Below, in pieces: positions 1 through 5,381 of a DNA stretch of 9,366 nt. Origin of the DNA: an uncultured Clostridia bacterium (GTDB lineage Bacteria; Bacillota; Clostridia; RUG12999). A program made the translations under genes and the position numbers. How positions within the stretch are numbered: position 1 is the first letter of the stretch; the number at the start of each line of letters is the position of its first letter. Location of the stretch: the NCBI GenBank assembly GCA_938005345.1, contig CALLNG010000220.1:1-9366 (forward strand). Direction: 5' to 3'. Under the pieces are notes generated by a model. That model saw only the letters and a program-made list of their open reading frames with translations, ran no database searches and was not told where the DNA came from.

Positions 1-540
1 TATGGTATGTCCCCCTATTCCTTAGCCCTTATCTATAATAACTCTGTACTATTGGTTCCCTGTTCCATGTTGCCAAGGCTCTTGCCCCCTATTTTTGTCT
101 GCTTGAGCCTTAGCACTCCAGTCTCACCATCCCGGATTTAATGCGTTTTCCTTTCATGGTTTGACAGCATATTCAGGTTAGTTGTGCACCTTTTGACAAC
201 CGCTATGTTCCACAAATTATCCAGAGCAGTCAGAGACGTTTATCTCCAAAGCTACGTCTCTGCTTCACTCAGCGGCTTCGAACCAGCCAGACTTTTTTCA
301 GTTTCTTTCTCAGCTTTCTTGCACCGTCTTGCTCATTCATGGCAAATAGGATCCACATCCTATCGAAGGGTTAACAAAGCCACTGGATACTTGCAGAGTA
401 AAATACCGCCTCTTTCTATTAGACTGATGCGGCCATGCTCTTTTTAGAACAACATGCCGCTTCCACATTTTAAGACATTATAAAGCAACTTATGGCAATA
501 AACTAATCTGTTTATCTCCTGCAATATCATTCAGCCGGTT
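1..540. other. Gene-free stretch rich in inverted repeats, unidentified
   Basis: No frame on either strand gives a protein I recognise. The longest open frame (184-447, plus, GTG start) has no ribosome binding site and no family signature. Perfect inverted repeats are clustered here: AAGGCTC 75-81 with GAGCCTT 105-111 (7 bp); CAGAGACGT 231-239 with ACGTCTCTG 254-262 (9 bp, 14-nt loop); ATAGGAT 346-352 with ATCCTAT 357-363 (7 bp, 4-nt loop); and GTTGT 181-185 with ACAAC 196-200. The minus strand shows short interrupted coding-like stretches. This fits either a structured RNA or a decayed mobile element. I see no group II intron domain V, tRNA, RNase P or tmRNA signature. Confidence 0.3.
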
Positions 541-558
541 CTCAAAGTTTGCTCCACT

Positions 559-590
559 AAAATGGCCCCTACCCATATGGATAGGAGGCC
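559..590 (-). terminator. Possible weak terminator of the amtB-glnK operon
   Basis: A hairpin lies about 20 nt past the glnK stop. GGCC (564-567) pairs with GGCC (587-590), and CCTA (568-571) pairs with TAGG (582-585) across a bulged A. On the minus strand it is followed only by ATTTTA, a poor U-tract, so termination may be inefficient or factor-dependent. Confidence 0.4.
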
Positions 591-609
591 GTATTCTTAT
601 TTGTTTCCT

Positions 610-969
610 TTATTCATTTTCCGATTGTAATGCATCGTATCCCCTCTCCCCAGTTCGAATTTTGACCGCATCTGTGATTTCATACGCAAAGATTTTCCCA
701 TCTCCCATTTCTCCTGTATAGGCAACCTCTTTAATTTTTTGCATTGTTTTCTCTTTCCATTGTTCAGAAGATACAACAATTTCCAATTTAATTTTTGGCA
801 GTAGCATTGCATCAATTTTCTGACCGCGCACCACTGACGTATAACCGCGTTGAGCGCCAAATCCCATCACTTGATATGCTGTAACGCCATTAATCCCAAT
901 TTCATGAAGTGCTTCTTTTATATCTTCCAGCTTTTCTTCCCGAATGATTGCTTCAATTTTATACATCAT
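610..969 (-). CDS. glnK: PII-family nitrogen regulatory protein GlnK/GlnB
   Basis: The 119-residue product is a complete PII trimer subunit (family norm about 112). PII proteins bind ATP/ADP and 2-oxoglutarate and report nitrogen and energy state; GlnK partners of AmtB block the channel from the cytoplasm. Visible marks: T-loop region 37-58 starting GFGAQRG, with Gln40 (E. coli Gln39, Mg/2-oxoglutarate contact); Lys59 in LLPKIK (E. coli Lys58); the B-loop TGEMGDGKIF at 85-94; and the C-loop KIRTGE with Lys103 and Arg105. The position of E. coli Tyr51, the uridylylation site, is Ile52, and Tyr46 is Val47, so GlnD-type uridylylation at the T-loop is not expected. The first of two adjacent ATG codons is chosen because a GGGGGG-type ribosome site ends 9 nt upstream, directly after the amtB stop. 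It is second in the operon, 15 nt behind amtB. GlnK versus GlnB rests on this linkage. Confidence 0.95.
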   Translation of the reverse strand: MMYKIEAIIREEKLEDIKEALHEIGINGVTAYQVMGFGAQRGYTSVVRGQKIDAMLLPKIKLEIVVSSEQWKEKTMQKIKEVAYTGEMGDGKIFAYEITDAVKIRTGERGYDALQSENE

Positions 970-984
970 GATAATATTCCCCCC

Positions 985-2226
985 TTAATCAAGTCCATTG
1001 AAGGACGGATATGCCCGTTCTCCATGCTGTGTCGCATCGAGTCCCAGCAACTCCTCCTTATGGTCAACCCGAAGTTTCGTAAAGATTCGTGTGATACCAA
1101 CACAAATGAATGTACCTATCACTGCAACACCAATTGTAACCGCAATGCTAATCAATTGGGCTGTAAATAGACCTGTTTCCCCATAAATTAATCCATTCCA
1201 TTGCGCAACGGAGTTGATATCAGTACGCGCGAATAACCCAGTAGCAATGCCGCCCCAAATACCGCCAATTCCGTGACAGCCAAACGCATCTAACGCATCG
1301 TCTATTTTCAGTCTTTTTTTCAAAAAATTCATCATTAAATAGCACAGGGGGCTAACCACAAACCCGATGACAATGGCGGACCAGACAGGGACAAATCCAG
1401 CGCCAGGCGTAATGGCAACCAAGCCAACCACAAGACCTGTAGAAGCGCCTACCAATGTAGGCTTTCCATCTTTTATGATATCTATCATCATCCAAGTCAG
1501 CAGCGCCGTCCCTGATGCGAGGGCAGAAGTCAAAAATGCATGAGAAGCAAGGCCATTGGCTCCTAGTGCAGAACCTGCATTGAATCCAAACCACCCAAAC
1601 CAAAGTAACGCGGCTCCAAGAAAGACAAATGGAATATTATGGACACGATATGATGTATGCTCTACTCCACTTCGTCTTCCTAGTATGATTGCTAATAACA
1701 AACCACTGACGCCAGAACTAATATGTACCACATTGCCTCCAGCAAAGTCTACCGCGCCAAGCTCTGCCAAAAATCCGCCTGCGCCCCATACCATATGGGC
1801 CATCGGATAATAAACGACAAAGGACCATGCCATAATAAAAATAAATAATGCTTTATAACGCATACGTCCCGCTACAGCCCCAGTAATCAGTGCCGGCGTT
1901 ATCATCGCAAACATCATTTGAAACAGCACAAATGTTATAGAGGACAGAGTTGGCGCATATGCTAGTGCCTCATTAAAGTTGAGACCATTGAGCCCAATAT
2001 ACTCCAGTCCGCCTATGATGCCACCATGATCCTCGCCAAAAGCCAAAGAAAAACCAATTAAAACCCATAACACAACGGAAAGTCCCATAATACCTGCACA
2101 AGCCATGATTGTATTGACGATATTTTTTCGCCGCACTAAACCACCATAGAAAAAGGCCAAGCCCGGTGTCATTAGAAATACTAACGCTGCACAGATTAAT
2201 ACAAAGCCATTGTCTCCACTACTCAT
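985..2226 (-). CDS. amtB: Ammonium transporter AmtB
   Basis: A 413-residue Amt/Rh-family membrane channel that moves ammonium/ammonia across the cytoplasmic membrane as a trimer with eleven transmembrane helices per subunit. Functional residues fall almost at mature E. coli AmtB numbering: Asp160 in VDFAGG, pore twin histidines His168 (NVVHIS) and His318 (FGCHGI), Trp212, Phe215 and Ser219 in GWFGFNAGSA, and the Phe gate at Phe106. The cytoplasmic C-terminal tail ends GLDATQHGERAYPSF, the usual GLD..HGE.AY motif that couples to GlnK. There is no cleavable signal sequence ahead of the first helix (FVLICAALVFLMT). ATG at 2226 has an AGGAGG site 8 nt upstream (2235-2240). First gene of a two-gene operon with glnK. 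Regulation is suggested by the leader hairpin and promoter listed separately. Confidence 0.97.
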   Translation of the reverse strand: MSSGDNGFVLICAALVFLMTPGLAFFYGGLVRRKNIVNTIMACAGIMGLSVVLWVLIGFSLAFGEDHGGIIGGLEYIGLNGLNFNEALAYAPTLSSITFVLFQMMFAMITPALITGAVAGRMRYKALFIFIMAWSFVVYYPMAHMVWGAGGFLAELGAVDFAGGNVVHISSGVSGLLLAIILGRRSGVEHTSYRVHNIPFVFLGAALLWFGWFGFNAGSALGANGLASHAFLTSALASGTALLTWMMIDIIKDGKPTLVGASTGLVVGLVAITPGAGFVPVWSAIVIGFVVSPLCYLMMNFLKKRLKIDDALDAFGCHGIGGIWGGIATGLFARTDINSVAQWNGLIYGETGLFTAQLISIAVTIGVAVIGTFICVGITRIFTKLRVDHKEELLGLDATQHGERAYPSFNGLD

Positions 2227-2242
2227 ACTACCATCCTCCTAT

Positions 2243-2280
2243 AAAAAAAATAAAGGTGTTCCTCTTTCAGGAACACCTTT
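2243..2280 (-). terminator. Strong hairpin plus U-run in the amtB leader (possible attenuator)
   Basis: Perfect 12-bp stem: AAAGGTGTTCCT (2252-2263) and AGGAACACCTTT (2269-2280), with a 5-nt loop. Read on the minus strand it is followed by A and eight Ts (2250-2243), the form of an intrinsic terminator. The amtB AGGAGG site starts 2 nt later, so a terminator lies inside or just upstream of the amtB leader. It could attenuate amtB, end readthrough from the kinase gene 190 nt upstream, or act as a 5' hairpin protecting the mRNA. I found no tandem hexaloop (ANTAR-target) arrangement. Confidence 0.75.
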
Positions 2281-2290
2281 GTTCATATTC

Positions 2291-2319
2291 AGTATATCAG
2301 AAAATCCTATAAGATTCAA
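2291..2319 (-). promoter_or_regulatory. Candidate sigma-A promoter of amtB-glnK
   Basis: On the minus strand: TTGAAT (2319-2314), 17 nt, then TATACT (2296-2291) with the extended TG one base ahead (TGATATACT). Transcription would start near 2284, almost exactly at the foot of the leader hairpin. A near-copy of the -10 segment, TGATATACT, occurs at 2418-2410, without a matching -35. The region is AT-rich, so a chance match remains possible. Confidence 0.55.
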
Positions 2320-2325
2320 CCCTAC

Positions 2326-2345
2326 AGTTAAAATTTGTTTTAACT
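2326..2345. promoter_or_regulatory. AT-rich palindrome upstream of the amtB promoter
   Basis: Perfect palindrome: AGTTAAAA (2326-2333) and TTTTAACT (2338-2345) around a 4-bp centre. It lies just upstream of the -35, roughly -42 to -61 from the predicted start, a typical activator site. Half-site spacing differs from the TnrA/GlnR consensus TGTNAN7TNACA, so I do not assign it to that regulator. It could also be an RNA hairpin if transcription starts further upstream. Confidence 0.35.
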
Positions 2346-2471
2346 TTATGTAATTATCCCTAAAACACAGCATACTAAACTTCATTTTCTGTAAATTTTA
2401 TATAATATCTAGTATATCAAGCTTTCCATAGTTCAATTTCTCAAATTTATAGGAAAATGAAATTTTAAACT

Positions 2472-4178
2472 CTAGCTATTTTTCTTATGTGTACCGTTGC
2501 AGAGCGTTGTTTCCCATTCGTATATAAACTGCGCAATAGACTGCTGCCTACATTCCCTATTATCCGATATCGCTCTGGACGCGACTTGAAATAAATTTTT
2601 TGAAAGCTGCCAGTGCTCTAGGGTTCGGTTATAATTCGCAAATAGGGCAAAAGCCGTAGCGCCAATGGTATAGACATTTGTTATTTCATCGATTGCTGCT
2701 CCAAGCTGGTTTTCCTCGGGGGCCTGAAATTTTGAACTTCCCCACATCCTGCCCATATCATTCACGCAGGGTTGCTTCCGAAAGAGATCAATATCACAGA
2801 TTGTCGTCTTGCCCGTATTGAAATCATAAAGTATACTTCCATCATAGAAATCGATTGCCACATAATTCTGGGATATGATATATTCAAAGAAACACAATAT
2901 ATCACGAAATACATACAGCTTATCCTCTACGGAAAGGTTTATAAACCTACGGTGGGCCGCCGGATACATTCTACCCATGCAATTTCCGTCCGCCCACCGA
3001 AATACCATGGCATATCCACCGCCAACTTCTTCCGCTTGAACCAATTCGATTAAATTTTTATGATGTAAATCTTGGTAGATGGACGTAGTGGCTTTTAATC
3101 GTTTCACTGCATCCGCAGGCGCTCCATTGTAACGCTCTGTGGGCGCACCAGCAAACTTTACAAAATATCGTTTCCCCTCTTTTTCTGTTCCAAAACAGAT
3201 ATTTCCGGAATCTTGATCATCAAATATTGTAAAAGTGCTGCCATATTTCTTTATAAAGTCAAAATCAAATGGAGATTTTAATTTATAGGGCAAACCATTC
3301 ATATACTGCAAATAGTATCCGCTGAAGTACCATGAAGGAATAGGATTGCGCATGTTATCATACCAACACAGTATATCCTTTGCCTGTTGCAGCATGGTAG
3401 CAACTTCTTTCTCGCTAAAAGATTGCGCCCACACAATAGAAGACAACATGTTGCTACTAATGTACAGGGCAAGCAACTTCCAGAAGGCGTTCGGCACCTC
3501 GCCATTAAAATAACCATTCACCATACCGGAGGCAAACAGCGGCGACTTTTGTGCACTCCATACAATGCGATTAAACTCTTCCCATGGATCACCATAATCA
3601 TAGCGCTCAAAATCAATGATGACGATTTGATTGTTCTCCAACATCATATTACCAATATGATAGTCGCCATGCTGTAAACTTTGCGGCCTGTTTTTTAACA
3701 AATGCTGGTTTTTCTCCATGTAGGCGATCATATTATCTGCGCCCTCAAATTGAATGGGACAATCATCATACTGTTTCCTTTTCCGGTTCATCTTTTCTAT
3801 AAATCTTGTTTCCCAATCAGTCTGGTTTTCAGGTGCTGGAATGGCATGAATTTTCTTTAGAATTCTGCCAGCCTCCAAACCATAGGCATACTGCTGTGAA
3901 TCAGGAAGATACGGTATTGCCTCTTCTGCATCTTGTCCGTCAATCCATGTCTGTATCGTGTAAATCCCTTCCTTGCAGGTACCAATCGAAACAGGCCTGC
4001 ACATAGGGATACCAAGCAATGCGATTTCCTGCTGTATCCGAAAAACATCTGCACAGCGTTTCCCCTTTTCTTGCGGCGAGATCCGCAAAAGATACTTTGT
4101 GCCATCGGCGGTTACTGCACAGTATTTCGTATCACCCGACCATCCTTTATTAACTGGTATTTTATGGATAACGTTCAT
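2472..4178 (-). CDS. Two-kinase fusion: APH-type phosphotransferase plus protein-kinase-like domain
   Basis: The 568-residue product joins two kinase-fold units. Residues 1-285 are an APH/choline-kinase-like phosphotransferase, with nucleotide-binding strand KYLLRIS near 28-34, catalytic loop HGDYHIGN (Asp173, Asn177) and metal motif IDFE (Asp189). Residues 290-568 resemble a bacterial Ser/Thr-kinase-like family: VKF Lys341; catalytic-loop segment AIDFYDGS, where Asp443 is retained but the usual Asn is Ser448; DFG equivalent CDIDL (Asp462/464); APE motif near 486-488; and the DxxxxG-like helix NVYTIG. That family is, to my knowledge, often a stand-alone protein of about 270 residues. Substrates are unknown; an antibiotic-resistance role should not be assumed. 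Starts further upstream (4229, 4223) are open, but ATG at 4178 has AGGAGG 7 nt upstream; the adjacent ATG at 4181 is equally possible. Monocistronic as far as I see. No membrane segment or signal peptide. Confidence 0.85.
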   Translation of the reverse strand: MNVIHKIPVNKGWSGDTKYCAVTADGTKYLLRISPQEKGKRCADVFRIQQEIALLGIPMCRPVSIGTCKEGIYTIQTWIDGQDAEEAIPYLPDSQQYAYGLEAGRILKKIHAIPAPENQTDWETRFIEKMNRKRKQYDDCPIQFEGADNMIAYMEKNQHLLKNRPQSLQHGDYHIGNMMLENNQIVIIDFERYDYGDPWEEFNRIVWSAQKSPLFASGMVNGYFNGEVPNAFWKLLALYISSNMLSSIVWAQSFSEKEVATMLQQAKDILCWYDNMRNPIPSWYFSGYYLQYMNGLPYKLKSPFDFDFIKKYGSTFTIFDDQDSGNICFGTEKEGKRYFVKFAGAPTERYNGAPADAVKRLKATTSIYQDLHHKNLIELVQAEEVGGGYAMVFRWADGNCMGRMYPAAHRRFINLSVEDKLYVFRDILCFFEYIISQNYVAIDFYDGSILYDFNTGKTTICDIDLFRKQPCVNDMGRMWGSSKFQAPEENQLGAAIDEITNVYTIGATAFALFANYNRTLEHWQLSKNLFQVASRAISDNRECRQQSIAQFIYEWETTLCNGTHKKNS

Positions 4179-4269
4179 CATTTTTCCTCCTATAATATTT
4201 TGGTCTGTATCGAAAGCGTACATTTTCATAAACCCCTTACATCAAGTTTTTTGCGGAGTATCTAATTTG

Positions 4270-4298
4270 ATTATACAATAAACAACATTCCTTGTCTA
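4270..4298 (-). promoter_or_regulatory. Sigma-A-type promoter of the kinase fusion gene
   Basis: On the minus strand: TAGACA (4298-4293), 17 nt, then a perfect TATAAT (4275-4270). Predicted start is near 4263, giving a leader of about 85 nt to the AGGAGG-supported ATG. Confidence 0.7.
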
Positions 4299-4400
4299 TC
4301 TACGAATTGAAAATTTTTATTCTATCCATTTAACTGATATAATCTTAGAAAAATACCATATTTTTTGGTTTTCTTTCTCCAGTTTTCAAATATTTTCAAT

Positions 4401-4429
4401 TCATATTTTACTTTCTTTGCGCCATACTA
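4401..4429 (+). promoter_or_regulatory. Sigma-G-like (forespore) promoter of the spore protein gene
   Basis: TCATA (4401-4405), 17 nt, then CATACTA (4423-4429). The Bacillus sigma-G consensus is about GYATR, 18 nt, CATNHTA: the -10 fits exactly and the -35 misses only the first base. Forespore expression is expected for this gene class. The predicted leader is about 97 nt. Confidence 0.55.
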
Positions 4430-4434
4430 AACAC

Positions 4435-4469
4435 GTAAGCTTTTTTATAAGTTTACAGCGCAGTAGCGC
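4435..4469 (+). other. Two short hairpins in the spore protein gene leader
   Basis: GTAAGCTT (4435-4442) pairs with AAGTTTAC (4449-4456) over 8 bp including one G-T. GCGC (4458-4461) pairs with GCGC (4466-4469) over an AGTA loop. They would form at or near the 5' end of a sigma-G transcript. A role in mRNA stability is a guess. Confidence 0.3.
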
Positions 4470-4532
4470 CTTGACACCATGATATTTTCTAAACCGTTTC
4501 AAAAAAGAGAAAAGAAAAGCGGGGGCAAACAA

Positions 4533-4712
4533 ATGAGCAGACACAGGAGTAAATTGAGCGATGCACTGAAATATGAAATTGCTAGAGAACTTGGTGTAGA
4601 AGAAATCGTCAAACGAGATGGCGGATGGGGGAACGTATCCTCACGGGATTGCGGTAATATCGTAACAAAGGCAATAGAAATTGCGGAACGGAGTGTACGT
4701 TCTAACGGATAA
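4533..4712 (+). CDS. Small acid-soluble spore protein, SspF-like alpha/beta type
   Basis: A 59-residue DNA-binding spore protein. Alpha/beta SASPs coat and protect DNA in the dormant spore and are degraded by the GPR protease on germination. The sequence follows B. subtilis SspF closely: an MSRHR basic start, LSDALKYEIARELG near residues 8-21, DGGWG near 29-33, then SSRDCGNIV and KAIEIAE near 36-52. The Glu-Ile-Ala in KYEIARELG matches the usual GPR cleavage context. The open frame extends 18 codons upstream, but ATG at 4533 matches the family length (SspF about 61), and the extra segment has no family counterpart. The ribosome site (GCGGGGGC) is only fair. It stands alone on the plus strand, divergent from the kinase gene, with a sigma-G-like promoter before it and an intrinsic terminator after it. 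This gene is the main reason to call the host a spore former. Confidence 0.9.
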   Translation: MSRHRSKLSDALKYEIARELGVEEIVKRDGGWGNVSSRDCGNIVTKAIEIAERSVRSNG

Positions 4713-4720
4713 CCAACATG

Positions 4721-4766
4721 AAAAAAGGAGCCGGGCAGATAATCTTATCTTCCCGGCTCTTTTTTT
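4721..4766. terminator. Bidirectional intrinsic terminator between convergent genes
   Basis: GAGCCGGG (4728-4735) pairs with CCCGGCTC (4752-4759), with an inner AGATA/TATCT stem. The hairpin is flanked by A6 (4721-4726) on the left and T7 (4760-4766) on the right, so it can end the spore protein transcript on the plus strand and the acetyltransferase transcript on the minus strand. Confidence 0.9.
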
Positions 4767-4774
4767 CTAAAGTA

Positions 4775-5365
4775 TTAAATTTTCCGGTCACGAACATAAT
4801 ATTCCCTGTCACGGTCAGTGATTTCGCGCAGCACGCGGCAGGGATTACCTACCGCCACAACATATGGAGGAATATCTTTTGTCACAATACTTCCCGCACC
4901 AATCACAGAACCCTCACCTATTGTCACACCCGGCAGAATAATCACCCCTGCACCAATCCAAACATGGTCCTTAATATGAACTGGAAAGGAGAACTGTTCT
5001 CCATGGGGGCGAAGGTCAGGGTGCACCGGATGGCCTGTTGCTGAAATAGTAACATTAGGGGCAACCATGACATAATCACCGATATATACATCGATATCAT
5101 CAATCACAGTTAAATTAAAATTTGCATAAAAGTAATTGCCTATATGCGTATTTCCATAGGCAAAGCGGACAGGAGGTTCAATCCAAACTTCCTTTCCCAC
5201 TTCCGGCAGTAGCTCTCTTAGCAGCGCGGCGCGGCGTTTCTCCTCATTTGGTTCGGTTTCATTGAATGCTTTTACCAACTGGCGGCAGCGCAGACGCTGC
5301 TGTGGAAATCCCTCGTCAATATCCTGGTATAAATATCCTTGCCGCATTTTTTCATGGTTATCCAC
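4775..5365 (-). CDS. Sugar O-acetyltransferase (LacA/Maa family)
   Basis: The 196-residue product is a trimeric left-handed beta-helix acetyltransferase that moves acetyl from acetyl-CoA to a sugar hydroxyl in the cytoplasm. It aligns along its whole length with E. coli LacA (203 residues): an N-terminal maltose-acetyltransferase helical region (MRQGYLY, residues 7-13; FPQQRLRCR, 20-28), then hexapeptide repeats at about 75-165. His112 in TGHPVH corresponds to LacA catalytic His115; NFYANFN in LacA is NYFYANFN here (77-84); IGAGSIVTKDIPP (155-167) and NPCRV (174-178) are typical. The start is GTG at 5365, with AGGAG 9 nt upstream inside the tail of the preceding gene. It is 16 nt behind the GH123-like gene, so the two form an operon. 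Acetyl acceptor unknown; in such loci the enzyme may detoxify or export non-metabolised sugars. Maltose, galactoside and other acceptors cannot be told apart by eye. Confidence 0.92.
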   Translation of the reverse strand: MDNHEKMRQGYLYQDIDEGFPQQRLRCRQLVKAFNETEPNEEKRRAALLRELLPEVGKEVWIEPPVRFAYGNTHIGNYFYANFNLTVIDDIDVYIGDYVMVAPNVTISATGHPVHPDLRPHGEQFSFPVHIKDHVWIGAGVIILPGVTIGEGSVIGAGSIVTKDIPPYVVAVGNPCRVLREITDRDREYYVRDRKI

Positions 5366-5381
5366 CTAGTTCAACTCCTAT

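Noticed and set aside
270..295. GGTTCGAA on the minus strand, resembling a tRNA T-loop
   Set aside because: No 5-bp T-stem, acceptor stem or anticodon arm can be built around it.
184..447. 87-codon open frame on the plus strand starting with GTG
   Set aside because: No ribosome binding site, no recognisable family, and it overlaps the inverted repeats; likely chance.
2252..2280. amtB leader hairpin as an ANTAR target
   Set aside because: The loop is five bases and there is no second hexaloop stem with the A1/G4 pattern.
2472..4178. Aminoglycoside resistance gene
   Set aside because: Only the general APH fold motifs are present; the two-domain layout and chromosomal setting do not match known resistance enzymes.
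4179..4229. Upstream start codons for the kinase fusion (4229 and 4223)
   Set aside because: Only AAGGGG lies ahead of them, whereas the ATG pair at 4181/4178 has AGGAGG. The extra residues are largely the translated leader and ribosome site (IIGGK).
4335..4343. TGATATAAT on the plus strand as an extended -10 promoter
   Set aside because: No -35 at usual spacing, and the sigma-G-like site is closer to the gene and fits the product better. It could still be a weak vegetative promoter.
4471..4500. TTGACA at 4471 as a vegetative promoter for the spore gene
   Set aside because: No acceptable -10 hexamer 16-18 nt downstream.
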